64,000 nt of DNA from Devosia faecipullorum (GCF_015158295.1 NZ_JACDXV010000003.1:1-64000); one strand, 5' to 3'; counted from the stretch's first letter, positions 38,545 to 48,787 are shown. Translations and numbers: made by a program. Notes: generated from the letters alone by a model not told the origin.

Positions 38545-41277
38545 TCAATAGCCATCGGCATTGTTGCCGACGAGGATTTCGCGCTTGCCCGCATGATTGG
38601 CGGCGCTGATCACCCCTTCGCGCTCCATGCGCTCGATCAGGGTCGCGGCCTTGTTATAGCCGACGCCGAGACGGCGCTGCACATAGGAGGTCGAGGCTTT
38701 CTTGTCGGTCAGAACGATATGGACGGCCTTGTCGTAAAGCTCGTCGCCCGAGCCGCCGCCGCTTTCACTCGTGGCGTCGCCGCCGAACTCGCCGCCTTCC
38801 TCATCTTCCTCGGTGATATTGTCGAGATAGTCGGGCGTGCCCTGGCTCTTGAGGTGAGTGACCACGGCCTCGACCTCGGCGTCGGAGACGAAGGCGCCGT
38901 GCAGGCGCTTGGTGCGGCCGCCCGAGGCCATGTAGAGCATGTCGCCATTGCCCAGCAGCTGTTCGGCCCCCTGCTCGCCCAGAATGGTGCGGCTGTCGAT
39001 CTTGGAGGTCACCATGAAGGAGATGCGGGTGGGGAAATTGGCCTTGATCGTGCCGGTGATGACGTCCACGGACGGGCGCTGGGTGGCGGTGACGATATGG
39101 ATGCCGGCGGCGCGGGCCATCTGGGCCAGGCGCTGGATGGCGCCTTCGATGTCCTTGCCCGCGACCATCATCAGGTCGGCCATTTCGTCGACGATGATGA
39201 CGATATAGGGCAAGGGCTTGAGATCGAATTCCTCGCTCTCATAGATCGCCTCGCCGGTTTCGCGGTCGAAGCCGGTCTGCACGGTGCGGGTAATGGTGCG
39301 CCCTTCGCTGGCCGCCTCGGAGACGCGCTGGTTGAAGCCATCGATATTGCGCACACCGATCTTGCTCATCTTGCGATAGCGGTCTTCCATCTCGCGGACC
39401 GCCCATTTGAGCGCCACCACCGCCTTTTGCGGATCGGTGACCACCGGGGTCAGCAGATGGGGAATGCCGTCATAGATCGAGAGTTCGAGCATTTTCGGAT
39501 CGATCATGATCATGCGGCACTGCTCGGGCGTCATCTGATAGAGCAGGGAGAGAATGAAGGTATTGATGCCCACCGACTTGCCCGAGCCGGTCGTGCCGGC
39601 GATCAGCAGATGCGGCATGCGGGCGAGGTCGGCGATCACCGGCTCGCCGCCAATGGTCTTGCCCAGGCAGATCGGCAGCTTGCCCTTCATCTTCTCGAAA
39701 TCGGACGAGGCCAGCATTTCGCGGAAATAGACGGTCTCGCGGCTGTGATTGGGCAATTCGATGCCGATGGCATTGCGGCCCGGCACCACCGCGACGCGGG
39801 CGGAAATGGCGCTCATCGAGCGGGCAATGTCGTCGGCCAGCGAAATGACGCGCGATGACTTGATGCCCGGGGCCGGTTCGAGTTCGAACAGGGTGACGAC
39901 CGGACCCGGCCGGACATTGATGATGTCGCCCTTGACCCCGAAATCCTGCAATACCGCTTCGAGCTGGCGCGCCATGTCCTCGAGCCGGGCCGGCGCATGC
40001 TCGGGCAAGGGACCAGCGCGCTTGGGCTCGGCCAGCAGGCTGAGCGCGGGCAGTTCGAACCCATGCGGCTCGTCCAGAAGCGAACCCTGGGCCTCGCGGA
40101 ACACGCGTTGACCCTGCACCGGACGGGGCGCGGGCGCCGCCACCGGAACGCGCGGGGCCGCCGGATCGATGGGATGGAAGCGAGAATCGCCGCGCTGGGT
40201 GCGCGAGGGCACGGGCGCATCGGGCACGAAGGGCACGGCGTCGTCATCCGGCTCGTCGGGATAGTCGATGGCGGCATCATCGTAATCGGGCTGCGCCAGG
40301 ATGCGGGCGCTCGGCTCGAAACTCGGCTCGACAATAGGTTCAAAGCTCGGCTCGACCGGTTGGCGCGGCGCATGGATATGGCGCTGCGGCGCGACGATGA
40401 CCGGCTCGCGCTGCCCCATGTCCTCGGGAGCGCCATCCATGGCGGGCTCGGCGGCATGGGCGAAATCGTCCATGACTTCGGCGGCGCGGCGTTCTTCATG
40501 GGCGACGCGGGCGCGCCGGAAGGCGGTGCGCAGCGAATAGCCCATATGCACGATGGCGCCCATGGCCACTTCGACGACCGGATTGGGCTCGCGCTCGTCA
40601 TCGGCCTCCGCCCTGCGGGCGGTGCCCGGCTTGGGCGCACGGGTCGGCACGGTCGCGCCCAGGCCCATGGCAATCCAGAACAGCGCCAGGGCCGGCGCGG
40701 ACAGAATGATGGCAAAGAGCACGGAGGTGACCGGCTGCGGCTCGGACCCGGCAATCATGCCTGCGAGGAAGGTGAAGAGGCTCCCGGCCAGCCCGCCGAG
40801 CCCGGTGGGCAGGGGCCAGCTTTCGGGCATGGCGATGAAGGAGAAAACCCCCGAAAAGAGCAGGACCGCGCCCAGCCAGGCGGCAAGGCGCATGCCCATG
40901 CTTGTGACGGCATGGCGGCGCACCATGGCCCAGCCCCACAAGGCCAGCGGCACCACCATGACCAGACTGGCGAGCCCCAGAAACTGGAAGCAGAGATCGG
41001 CAATCACCGCGCCGGGAAAACCCAGCCAATTGGCGGCGACCTTATTGGTGGCCAGCGACAGCGAGGGATCGTCCACCGACCAGGAGGCCAGCGACACCAG
41101 GATCAGGGCGCACAAGGCCAGAACCAGCAGGCCCGCGAGGCGCAACGGAATATGAATGGCGATGGCCGGCGGCGGCTTCGGGGCGCTGGCGCTCCGGCCG
41201 GAAGAAGTTTTCCCGCGCCGCGTCGGGGCGGGACGGACATCGTCGATCATGGGAACGGGATGGCTGGGCATGGACAC
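38545..41277 (-). CDS. ftsK: DNA translocase FtsK
   Basis: Septum-anchored motor that moves chromosome ends into daughter cells and activates dimer resolution. The 910-residue protein has four to five N-terminal membrane segments (to about residue 210), a long acidic Pro-rich linker with the repeated phrase EPSFEP, then the motor with Walker [14 protein letters not shown] and Walker [14 protein letters not shown], and the C-terminal gamma winged helix ([20 protein letters not shown]) that reads KOPS sites. Domain order is complete and the length is normal for alphaproteobacteria. Confidence 0.97.
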   Translation of the reverse strand: MSMPSHPVPMIDDVRPAPTRRGKTSSGRSASAPKPPPAIAIHIPLRLAGLLVLALCALILVSLASWSVDDPSLSLATNKVAANWLGFPGAVIADLCFQFLGLASLVMVVPLALWGWAMVRRHAVTSMGMRLAAWLGAVLLFSGVFSFIAMPESWPLPTGLGGLAGSLFTFLAGMIAGSEPQPVTSVLFAIILSAPALALFWIAMGLGATVPTRAPKPGTARRAEADDEREPNPVVEVAMGAIVHMGYSLRTAFRRARVAHEERRAAEVMDDFAHAAEPAMDGAPEDMGQREPVIVAPQRHIHAPRQPVEPSFEPIVEPSFEPSARILAQPDYDDAAIDYPDEPDDDAVPFVPDAPVPSRTQRGDSRFHPIDPAAPRVPVAAPAPRPVQGQRVFREAQGSLLDEPHGFELPALSLLAEPKRAGPLPEHAPARLEDMARQLEAVLQDFGVKGDIINVRPGPVVTLFELEPAPGIKSSRVISLADDIARSMSAISARVAVVPGRNAIGIELPNHSRETVYFREMLASSDFEKMKGKLPICLGKTIGGEPVIADLARMPHLLIAGTTGSGKSVGINTFILSLLYQMTPEQCRMIMIDPKMLELSIYDGIPHLLTPVVTDPQKAVVALKWAVREMEDRYRKMSKIGVRNIDGFNQRVSEAASEGRTITRTVQTGFDRETGEAIYESEEFDLKPLPYIVIIVDEMADLMMVAGKDIEGAIQRLAQMARAAGIHIVTATQRPSVDVITGTIKANFPTRISFMVTSKIDSRTILGEQGAEQLLGNGDMLYMASGGRTKRLHGAFVSDAEVEAVVTHLKSQGTPDYLDNITEEDEEGGEFGGDATSESGGGSGDELYDKAVHIVLTDKKASTSYVQRRLGVGYNKAATLIERMEREGVISAANHAGKREILVGNNADGY

Positions 41278-41408
41278 GCATTACTCTTTGCCGGCCCGCA
41301 AACCGAGGATGGGCCGATATGGCCTCATGCTAACCCTGTGTGGTTAATCGCATGCTAACCATCGAGAAAGGGCCCGGATGGCGGCGCCCCGCCACCCGGA
41401 AATTCGAC

Positions 41409-42755
41409 TCAATTATAGGCGCGCTCGCCATGGGTGGAGAGATCGAGCCCGTCGCTTTCTCCGGTATCGGAGACGCGCAGGCCACCGAACAAAGCCTTGA
41501 CCACCAGAAGGGCGACAAGGGTCACCAGCGCCGACCAGACAATAGCGACAATGACCGCCAGTATCTGAGTCACCAACTGCCCGCCCATGGCATAGCCGTC
41601 GCCGCCAAAGCCCCCCAGAATCGGATCGGCGACGATCGCCGTGCCGATGGCGCCGATAATGCCGCCAATGCCATGAATGCCGAAGACATCGAGCGAATCG
41701 TCATATTTGAGCCAGGGCTTGAGGCTGAGTACGGCCCAGAGACAGACAAGCCCGGCAAGAGCGCCCAGCCCGAAGGCGCCCAACGTACCGGCAAAGCCGG
41801 CGGCCGGGGTGATGGCGACGAGCCCGGCAACGGCGCCGGAAAAGGCCCCCAGCGCCGAGGCATGGCCGCGAGTGAGCTTTTCGGCCAGGGTCCAGGCGAG
41901 AGCGGCGGCGGCCGGCGCGGTGATCGTATTGAGAAAGGCCTGGGCGGCAATGCCATTGGCGGCAAGGGCCGAGCCGGCGTTGAAACCGAACCAGCCGACC
42001 CAGAGCAGGCTCGCCCCGATAAAGACGAAGACCAGGTTATGCGGCGGGATCGGCTCCTTCATGAAGCCGAGGCGCGGTCCCAGCACGATGGCGGCGACCA
42101 GAGCGGCAATTCCCGAATTGATATGCACCACGGTGCCGCCGGCGAAATCGAGCGCCCCCATCTGGAAGAACAATCCGGCCTCCGACCACACCATATGGGC
42201 AATGGGCAAATAGGAGAAGGTGAACCAGAGGGCGAGGAACGCCATGACCGCGCCGAATTTCATCCGCTCGGCAATACCGCCGACAATGAGGGTGGCGGTA
42301 ATACAGGCGAACGTGAGTTGAAACACCACGAACACCAGTTCGGGAATGGTGCCGAACACCGCATCCGGGCCGGTCGCGCCGAGGAACAGATTGGAAAAAT
42401 CGCCGATAAAGGCCGAAAATCCACCGGTTCCAGACCCGGCAAAGGCCAGCGAATAGCCATAGCTCACCCAGAGCAGGGCGATCAGCGCAAAGCCGGCAAA
42501 GACCTGGGTGAGGATGGAAAGAATGTTCTTGGACCGCACCAGCCCGCCATAAAACAGGGCGAGGCCGGGAATGGTCATGAGGATGACCAGCAGGGTCGAG
42601 ACCAGCATCCAGGCGGTGTCGCCGGCGTCGATGGCAGCGACCGCCTCGAGGGCGGACGGCATTTCGGCGGCAATGTCCTGACCAAGCGCCGGCAGGGTCG
42701 ACAACAGGGCGGCCAGGGCGGCGCTTCCCAGGATTTTGGACGTCTTTATTGACAT
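41409..42755 (-). CDS. amtB: Ammonium transporter
   Basis: 448-residue Amt-family channel with an N-terminal signal-like segment (ILGSAALAALLSTLPALGQ) and eleven hydrophobic helices. The conserved pore parts are visible: GLALFYGGLVRSKN, the His of FAGGTVVHINSGIAALVA (first pore His) and the second His of FGIHGIGGIIGAIGTA. The frame is open further upstream over the glnK gene, but ATG 42755 has AGGA before it. It lies 25 bp after glnK, as in other glnK-amtB operons. Confidence 0.95.
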   Translation of the reverse strand: MSIKTSKILGSAALAALLSTLPALGQDIAAEMPSALEAVAAIDAGDTAWMLVSTLLVILMTIPGLALFYGGLVRSKNILSILTQVFAGFALIALLWVSYGYSLAFAGSGTGGFSAFIGDFSNLFLGATGPDAVFGTIPELVFVVFQLTFACITATLIVGGIAERMKFGAVMAFLALWFTFSYLPIAHMVWSEAGLFFQMGALDFAGGTVVHINSGIAALVAAIVLGPRLGFMKEPIPPHNLVFVFIGASLLWVGWFGFNAGSALAANGIAAQAFLNTITAPAAAALAWTLAEKLTRGHASALGAFSGAVAGLVAITPAAGFAGTLGAFGLGALAGLVCLWAVLSLKPWLKYDDSLDVFGIHGIGGIIGAIGTAIVADPILGGFGGDGYAMGGQLVTQILAVIVAIVWSALVTLVALLVVKALFGGLRVSDTGESDGLDLSTHGERAYN

Positions 42756-42780
42756 GATGTGAGTTCCTCGTGGAAGCGGC

Positions 42781-43194
<414 letters not shown>

Positions 43195-43399
43195 TCAATC
43201 CTTTGAAATTAAAAGACTTAATCACCAATCAACGGCGACCCAAGGTTTCCAGCGGCATGGCTCCAGGCAAGAAACCGCCTAAAAATAGCGCAACAACATC
43301 AATGTTGCTTATTTTTTAGACGCCACATTGCTGCGGCAAGCCTGCACTTGCTTTCGGCTTGTCGGGGACAGAAAAGAAACCAAATGACGGAGCGTGAAA

Positions 43400-44620
43400 A
43401 TGAGCCAGCCCCAGTCCCTTCGCTATGACGTCATCATCGTAGGCGGCGGCCCGGTCGGGCTGACCCTGGCTTTGGCGCTGGGGCGTTCGGCCCCGGGGAT
43501 ACGCCTGGCGCTGGTGGACCGGCGACCGCTCAGCGTGCCGCGCGACAATAGGGCTTCGGCCATTGCCGCCGGCATGCGCCATATATTCGAGGCGTTGGGC
43601 GTCTGGCCGGATATGGAGAAGCAGGCGCAACCCATTGCTGCCATGCGCATCACCGATTCGGGCCATGGCGATCTGGCGCGGCCGCTCTTTCTGCAATTTG
43701 ACGGCGAAATCGCGCCGGGCGAGGCCTTTGCCCACATGGTGCCCAATCAGGCCAGCGCCGCGGCCCTGATCAAAGCCAGTACGGGCCTGTTCGATCTTGT
43801 GGCACCGGCGACGATCAGCAATTGGTCCGGCGCCGGCGCCTTGGCGCGGCTGGACCTTGAAGACGGACGGACGCTGACAGCGCCGCTCATCATTGCCGCC
43901 GATGGCGCTCAATCGGGCCTGCGCCAGCGCGCCGGCATTGCCACCTGGAGCCATGATTACCGGCAGACCGGCCTGGTGGCGACGATTGCGCACGAATTGC
44001 CTCATGAGGGCATTGCCTATGAGCATTTCCGCCCTTCCGGCCCCTTTGCCAGCCTGCCCCTGCCCGGCAATCGCTCCTCGCTGGTCTGGTCGGAAGCCAG
44101 CGACGCCGCTCCGCGCTTCCTCGCCATGGAGCCCGAGGCGCTGGCGCTCGAAATCGAAGCGGTGATGGGATCGAGCCTCGGGGCGGTCACGCTGGAAGAT
44201 CAATTGGCCGGCTTTCCGCTGCGCCTGCAATTGGCGCGCGGCTTTATCGGTCCGCGCCTGGCGCTGGTGGGCGATGCCGCCCATGTGGTGCATCCCATTG
44301 CCGGTCAGGGCCTCAATCTGGGCCTCAAGGACGTGGCGGCGCTGGCCGAAGTGGTGGTGGACGCCATGCGGCTGGGGCTCGACCATGGCGAGGAAACGGT
44401 TCTGGAGCGCTACCAGGCCTGGCGGCGCCTCGACACCGCCTCCATGGCGGCGGTGACCGACGGCATGAACCGGCTGTTTTCCAATGACGCGGCCCCCTTG
44501 CGGGCACTGCGCGATTTCGGCCTGGGACTGGTGGATCGCGCCCTGCCGGTCAAGTCGGCCCTGATCCGGGCTGCGGCGGGCACGTCCGGCCCGCGCCTCT
44601 TGAGCGGGCTACCGATTTAG
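43400..44620 (+). CDS. UbiH/COQ6-family FAD-dependent monooxygenase
   Basis: 406-residue flavin hydroxylase of ubiquinone ring synthesis. It has the FAD Rossmann motif DVIIVGGGPVGLTLALALG near the N-terminus and the conserved LVGDAAHVVHPIAGQGLNLGL motif (here in two parts, GDAAH … GQGLN). UbiH, UbiF and UbiI homologues cannot be told apart from sequence here; in alphaproteobacteria this family often acts at more than one position. ATG 43400 has GGAG 7 bases before it. The stop overlaps the stop of the convergent Trm112 gene by 3 bases. Confidence 0.92.
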   Translation: MSQPQSLRYDVIIVGGGPVGLTLALALGRSAPGIRLALVDRRPLSVPRDNRASAIAAGMRHIFEALGVWPDMEKQAQPIAAMRITDSGHGDLARPLFLQFDGEIAPGEAFAHMVPNQASAAALIKASTGLFDLVAPATISNWSGAGALARLDLEDGRTLTAPLIIAADGAQSGLRQRAGIATWSHDYRQTGLVATIAHELPHEGIAYEHFRPSGPFASLPLPGNRSSLVWSEASDAAPRFLAMEPEALALEIEAVMGSSLGAVTLEDQLAGFPLRLQLARGFIGPRLALVGDAAHVVHPIAGQGLNLGLKDVAALAEVVVDAMRLGLDHGEETVLERYQAWRRLDTASMAAVTDGMNRLFSNDAAPLRALRDFGLGLVDRALPVKSALIRAAAGTSGPRLLSGLPI

Positions 44621-44853
44621 CGCAGGCCACGCGACAATCGCGCCAATTCCTCAGGATCGATTGAGCGCGCCTCATCGAGACTCAAGAGCGGCACGCCCCG
44701 CACGATGGGAAAGGCGAGGCGCGCGGCGACCGAAATCAATTCGCTGCGGTCTGCCGACAGGGTCAGCCGGGTCTTGGTCAGCGGACAGACCAGCATTTCG
44801 AGCATGCGCGGATCGAGCCGGAAGCGTTTTTCCTCGGCCGGGTCAGCCATCAA
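44617..44853 (-). CDS. Trm112-like zinc-ribbon protein
   Basis: 78-residue protein of the Trm112/UPF0434 family: RMLEMLVCPLTKTRLTLSAD then AARLAFPIVRGVPLLSLDEARS. Only one Cys (in VCPL) is visible, so a zinc site would be degenerate, as is common in this bacterial branch. It overlaps the LON-domain gene start by 4 bp (coupled) and converges with ubiH. Confidence 0.9.
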   Translation of the reverse strand: MMADPAEEKRFRLDPRMLEMLVCPLTKTRLTLSADRSELISVAARLAFPIVRGVPLLSLDEARSIDPEELARLSRGLR

Positions 44854-45509
44854 TTGAGCGGCGCAGCGGAGCCGCGCGCCATTTCATATTCGGTGATGGC
44901 GATCAGCGTCTCGGCCCGCGCCTCCAGCGAGGGCGCTTCCAGCAGAGCCTGCTTTTCGGCAGCGCCATGCGGGGAGACCATGCAGCAGAAATTGACCAGA
45001 TCCGCGGTGCCGGTACTCTCGATCTCTTCCCAATTGAGCTCGATATTGGCGAATTCGGCATAGTCGCGCATCATCTTGACGAAGCGGGCGCGATCCACCG
45101 CCTCCTCCCCGAAATCACGGGTGAAATCGGAGGCAAAGTCCGCGGCGCTGATTTCGGCCTGCCGGAACGGGCTACCCACCGCCAGTTCGCGCACTATTTT
45201 AAAGCGCGTCACCCCCTCAAGGATGATGAAATAGCGCCCGTCGCCGCTTTCCTCGAAATGGGTCAGCCGCCCCAGACAGCCGACATCCTCGAGCGGCGCC
45301 TGCCCCTTGGGGCTTTCTTCGCTGGTATCCTGGGGCTGGATCAGCCCGACCAGCCTCTCCCCGCCCAGCACCGCGTCGATCATCTCGATAAAGCGCGGCT
45401 CGAAAATATTGAGCGGACGATGGGCAAAGGGGAGCAGCAGCGCCCCGCTCAGGGGAAAGAGCGGCACCGAAACCGGCAGGTCGGAAGGCTGGGCGGGACG
45501 CCTGGGCAT
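44850..45509 (-). CDS. LON peptidase N-terminal domain protein
   Basis: 219 residues that match the stand-alone LON substrate-binding domain family: VSVPLFPLSGALLLPFAHRPLN at the start, FEPRFIEMIDAVLGG and the downstream LEDVGCLGRLTHFEE and YFIILEGVTRFKI strands. There is no ATPase or Ser-Lys protease domain. The gene lies 16 bp after the thioredoxin-like gene and overlaps the Trm112-like gene, so all three are one transcription unit, an order conserved in rhizobia. Confidence 0.92.
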   Translation of the reverse strand: MPRRPAQPSDLPVSVPLFPLSGALLLPFAHRPLNIFEPRFIEMIDAVLGGERLVGLIQPQDTSEESPKGQAPLEDVGCLGRLTHFEESGDGRYFIILEGVTRFKIVRELAVGSPFRQAEISAADFASDFTRDFGEEAVDRARFVKMMRDYAEFANIELNWEEIESTGTADLVNFCCMVSPHGAAEKQALLEAPSLEARAETLIAITEYEMARGSAAPLN

Positions 45510-45525
45510 GAACGAAGTTCCCCGC

Positions 45526-46467
45526 TCAGGAAAACAGCGCGGTGGAGAGCAGTCGCCGGCCCTTGAGCGTGGCCGGGTCTTTCGGACCCCAGGCCTCGAA
45601 CAGCTCCAGCAGCTTCTTGCGGGCGCCGTCCTCGTTCCAGGTCCGATCCTTCCTCAGGATCGTCACCAGCGCCTCGGCGGCCTCGATCTTCTTGCCCTCG
45701 GCATTGAGCACGATGGCCAGGTCGAACCGGGCCTGGTGATTGTCCGGATCGGCAGCAAGGGCCGTTTCCAGCGCCGATGCTTCGGAAAGACCCGAGGCTT
45801 CCTCCTTGAGGCGGATGGCATTGATCAGCGCCGCATAGGCGTCGCTGCCGCGCTTGTCCTCGGGCAACAGGTCAAGAACCGCCTGGGCCTGATCGGCCTC
45901 TCCGGCGCCCATATAGAGGCCGGCCAGCCCGATAATGGCTTCTTCATGGTCCGGCACGCGCTGCATGATCATGTCATAGATCTGCGCCGCCTGTCCCAAT
46001 TCGCCCGCGTCGCGCGCCGCCTCGGCCATTTTGAGGGCCTCGGCGATCTGGCTTTCCAGCGAATCGGCTGGCGGCTGCGGCGCTCCGGCGGCAGCGATGA
46101 CCTTTTCGGCGAAACGGCGCACCTCGCCCTCCGGCATGGCGCCCATGAAGCCATCGACCGGACGGCCGCCGGCAAAGGCGAAGACGGCGGGAATGGATTG
46201 CACGCCCAATTGTCCGGCAATCTGGGGATGCTCGTCGATATTGATCTTGACCAGCCGGATCTGACCGGCCTTTTCGGTCACCACCTTTTCGATGGCCGGA
46301 CCGAGCTGGCGGCAGGGTCCGCACCAGGGAGCCCAGAAATCGACCAGCACCGGCACCTCGCGGGAGGCATCGATGACATCGGCCTTGAAGCCGGCATCGC
46401 TGCCATCGCGCACCAGATCCGCTGCATTGGGCGCTGCTGCGGGGACGCCATCGAGAGAAACAGTCAT
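45526..46467 (-). CDS. Thioredoxin-TPR co-chaperone (CnoX/YbbN-like)
   Basis: 313 residues: an N-terminal thioredoxin domain with active site WAPWCGPCRQLG, then tetratricopeptide-like helices (DAYAALINAIRLKEEASGL, FDLAIVLNAEGKKIEAAEA) and a Trp-rich end. The layout matches CnoX (YbbN), a chaperedoxin that holds substrates during oxidative stress. Unlike E. coli CnoX, whose motif is SxxC, the CxxC is complete here, so redox activity is possible. First gene of the Trx-LON-Trm112 run. Confidence 0.88.
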   Translation of the reverse strand: MTVSLDGVPAAAPNAADLVRDGSDAGFKADVIDASREVPVLVDFWAPWCGPCRQLGPAIEKVVTEKAGQIRLVKINIDEHPQIAGQLGVQSIPAVFAFAGGRPVDGFMGAMPEGEVRRFAEKVIAAAGAPQPPADSLESQIAEALKMAEAARDAGELGQAAQIYDMIMQRVPDHEEAIIGLAGLYMGAGEADQAQAVLDLLPEDKRGSDAYAALINAIRLKEEASGLSEASALETALAADPDNHQARFDLAIVLNAEGKKIEAAEALVTILRKDRTWNEDGARKKLLELFEAWGPKDPATLKGRRLLSTALFS

Positions 46468-46661
46468 AGCAAACAGCTTTCAATCAGGTTCAGGGCTTGC
46501 AATACGGGCCTTTTTGCCCCCAGCGGCGGGCCGGTGGCAAGCCCTCTTTCCCACAGGCCGGCGAGAAGATGACGGTCACGCAAAAAACTGGGTTGCAATC
46601 GGTCCAGCGATTAGGCATATAGCGCCCGTCGCCGCCACTACAAGGGCCGGAGACATGGAGC

Positions 46662-46736
46662 GCGGGTGTAGCTCAGGGGTAGAGCATAACCTTGCCAAGG
46701 TTAGGGTCGTGGGTTCGAATCCCATCGCCCGCTCCA
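46662..46736 (+). tRNA. tRNA-Gly (anticodon GCC)
   Basis: 75 nt with a 7-bp acceptor stem GCGGGTG … CGCCCGC-T-CCA (one mispair region typical of plus-strand reading), D loop AGCTCAGGGGTAGAGC, anticodon GCC in the loop CTTGCCAAG, T loop GTTCGAATC and encoded CCA. It is followed by a short inverted repeat and a terminator. Accessory DNA begins shortly after, so this tRNA may mark another integration point. Confidence 0.95.
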
Positions 46737-46741
46737 AAAAC

Positions 46742-46761
46742 CCTCTTGTTAGATCAAGAGG
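46742..46761. repeat. Short inverted repeat after tRNA-Gly
   Basis: CCTCTTG, loop TTAGAT, CAAGAGG: a perfect 7-bp hairpin six bases after the tRNA CCA. It may help 3' processing of the tRNA transcript. Confidence 0.5.
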
Positions 46762-46769
46762 TTACGATC

Positions 46770-46805
46770 AAAAGGCCGGGCCAAGCGCTCGGCCTTTCGT
46801 TTTTC
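46770..46805 (+). terminator. Intrinsic terminator after tRNA-Gly
   Basis: AAAGGCCG … CGGCCTTT forms an 8-bp stem followed by CGTTTTT on the plus strand, a clear rho-independent terminator for the tRNA-Gly transcript. Confidence 0.8.
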
Positions 46806-46944
46806 TGGGCAGCACCGGGGCAACACTTGAGCGACACGCTGTCGTCGCCAAAATATGGCGGAAACCAAGCGTTTTCGACATACCGTCCGACGTGACCGAA
46901 GAACCTCGACTTATTGTTGGCGCTGGCGACCTGCGGTCGACGAC

Positions 46945-47548
46945 GCCAACAATGACTGCATTCCCACGTGCGTCGGCATCGGCTCGACGAAGAGCCTGGC
47001 TCAGCTCGCCAACAAGGCAGCCAAAGAAGGTGTCGGCCGGCGTACTAGACCTCATAGACCCTGCTGATCCGGCTCGCGTTATGGCCGATTTCCCGGTGGG
47101 TGACCTCTGGGCGTTGGTCGCGCCAGCCATTTGAAGCCTGGCGCCTCGGCATACGGTTGGCAGTCAGTTGCTCTACATGGAGGCGAAACTGGCGCGTCAG
47201 ATCATGACAATTGCCGGAGAGCGCATCATCCACGAACTCAATGGCCGCCCATGCATTGGTCTCGAAACGGTGGCCCCACGGCGTAAGGGATGCGCCGTCA
47301 TTCGATCGCCCGGCCGGCGGTTGGAGGCGAAGGTCGAGATGGAGCAGGCAGTCGGCGGCTACGCCACCCGCTTGGGCGAGAAGATTCGGTGCCGTGGCTT
47401 GGCGACCGACTTCATACACACGTCCCAGTTCAACGACGACGACGGGCCCCAGCGCAACGTCTCCATGACCGTGGACATCCCGGAGGCCTCCAAATGACAC
47501 CTTGACGCTGATCAAGGCCGCCAGGCGTGCCGTGGACGCGCTTACTGC
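46945..47548 (+). pseudogene. umuC: Decayed umuC (DNA polymerase V) remnant
   Basis: Reading across three frames gives a contiguous UmuC-like protein: IPTCVGIGSTKSLAQLANKAAKEG, then after a shift GVLDLIDP … ADFPVGDLWAL, then GERIIHELNGRPCIGLE, RRKGCAVIRSPGRR and EQAVGGYATRLGEKIRC, and after a last shift NDTLTLIKAARRAVDAL. These are the middle and C-terminal motifs of UmuC, with at least two frameshifts and no N-terminal catalytic part. The 3' end runs straight into an IS3-type fragment. UmuC genes are common on plasmids and islands, so this may be the remnant of an older element next to tRNA-Gly. Confidence 0.85.
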
Positions 47549-47669
47549 ACCACACCGACCAGGGTAGCCAACATACATCCGAGCAGTTCCAGCGGCTGAT
47601 GGCTGACCATGGCATCACCTGCTCGATGAGCCGGTCTGGCAATGTCTGGGATAGCGCAGCGATGGAGAG
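47549..47669 (+). pseudogene. IS3-type transposase (OrfB) fragment
   Basis: An open frame of about 40 codons, LLHHTDQGSQHTSEQFQRL then MSRSGNVWDSAAMES, is the part of an IS3-family integrase core around the second catalytic Asp (HTDQGSQ) and the Glu (NVWDSAAME). Both ends are missing. The IS element at 47670-48726 abuts it directly, so the fragment was cut by that insertion or by later deletion. Confidence 0.88.
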
Positions 47670-47708
47670 TGGACTTGCTTCGGGAAAGTGGAGAATTCCC
47701 TATGAAGG

Positions 47709-48014
47709 ATGAGGAACTCGACGATGGTACAGAGACGATTTACGACCGAGTTTGAAGCTGAGGCTGTTCGTCTGGTGCAGACGAGCGGGCGCACGCGGCG
47801 CGAGGTCGCGGCCGATTTGGGGATCGGGCTTTCGACGCTGGTGCGCTGGATCGGCCGCAGCCGGGACCGGTTGATCGATAAGCCGCCCAAGCCCGGTACG
47901 GAAGATGTGGCGGCCAAGTTGGAACGGCTGCGCCGGGAGAATGAAATTCTTCGGCAAGAGCGCGACATCCTCAAGAAGGCCACCGCTTTTTTCGCCAAGG
48001 AGGGAAGTCGATGA
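47709..48014 (+). CDS. IS3-family transposase OrfA
   Basis: 101-residue DNA-binding part of the transposase: a helix-turn-helix domain (FEAEAVRLVQTSGRTRREVA … LGIGLSTLVRW) and a C-terminal leucine-zipper-like coiled coil (LERLRRENEILRQERDILK). It is intact. ATG 47724 is an alternative start. Its stop overlaps the orfB start (ATGA). Confidence 0.88.
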   Translation: MRNSTMVQRRFTTEFEAEAVRLVQTSGRTRREVAADLGIGLSTLVRWIGRSRDRLIDKPPKPGTEDVAAKLERLRRENEILRQERDILKKATAFFAKEGSR

Positions 48015-48697
48015 GGTTCATCTTCATCGATGCGAAGAAGGCAGAGTTCCCCATCAGCCGCATGTGCAAGCTGCTTGGCGTCAGCGCGAGCGGGTTCGAC
48101 GCCTGGAAGGATCGCCCGGCCTGTCAGCGCCAAGGGCAGGATATGGTGCTGCTTGCCCATATTCGATCAGCATTCAAGCTCTCCAATGGCACTTGTGGCA
48201 GCCCACGCATGACGCGGAAGTTGCGGGATAATGGTCATCCTGTCGGTCGCCGGCGCACGGCCCGACTGATGCGTGAGAATGATCTCGTCGCCCGCCGCAT
48301 TGTCGGCTGGGCCACCAGCGGCCGATTGCGTCGCGCTCTGCCTTTGTCGGCCCTCAAAAAGGCGCTGGTTATCCGCCAGCCAGAGGCCGGCCTGATCCAT
48401 CACTCGGACCGCGGCAGCCAATATTGTGCTGTGGACTATCAAGGCGATCTGCGCCGACACGGCATCCGCATCTCAATGTCGGGAAAGAGAAATTGCTACG
48501 ATAACGCCATGGTCGAGGCCTTCTTCAAAACCATCAAATCCGAGTTGGTCTGGCGCACACGCTTCCAGACAAGACAAGATGCCGAGCAGGCCATTGCTCG
48601 CTACATCGACGGCTTCTACAACCCTGTGAGGCGACACTCCGCCCTCGGCTATCAAAGCCCGGTACAGTTCGAGAACCGGACGCGACAAACGAGCTAA
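48011..48697 (+). pseudogene. IS3-family transposase OrfB with in-frame deletion
   Basis: 228 residues against about 280 in relatives. The N-terminal HTH_21-like part (ISRMCKLLGVSASGFDAWK) and the C-terminal core with HHSDRGSQYC (second Asp) and NCYDNAMVEAFFKT (Glu) are intact, but MRENDLVARR is joined directly to IVGWATSGRLRRAL. The missing stretch in full-length proteins holds the first catalytic Asp (the D-I-S-Y-I strand), so the enzyme should be dead. The deletion is in frame and falls at about 48285-48302. Confidence 0.85.
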
Positions 48698-48787
48698 TGC
48701 CTCTCCACTGAAGCGGGGAAAGTCCATTTGGCATATCAGCGGGGACAAAGTGAAAGCCCCCGCTCTGCATCGGTCGGGTGGAAGCCG

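Larger units (their letters stand above)
47670..48726 (+). mobile_element. IS3-family insertion sequence with internal deletion
   Basis: Left and right ends form imperfect inverted repeats: TGGACTTGCTTCGGGAAAGT at 47670 and, on the other strand at 48726, TGGACTTTCCCCGCTTCAGT. Between them lie orfA and orfB in the typical overlapping layout. The length of 1057 bp is about 170 bp short of full-size relatives, which fits a deletion inside orfB. No target-site duplication is visible (flanks GAG and TTT), so one flank was probably rearranged after insertion. Confidence 0.85.

Noticed and set aside
43294..43320. CAACAT-CA-ATGTTG palindrome followed by TTATTTTTTAG
   Set aside because: Short stem between divergent glnK and ubiH; no gene ends there, so a terminator makes little sense. 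Could be a regulator site but nothing supports it.
46840..46945. N-terminal part of umuC upstream of the recognisable segment
   Set aside because: The bases before about 46945 do not translate into UmuC-like sequence in any frame.
47667..48730. Target-site duplication of the first IS3 element
   Set aside because: The 3-5 bases on the two sides (GAGAG and TTTGG) differ, so no duplication can be claimed.
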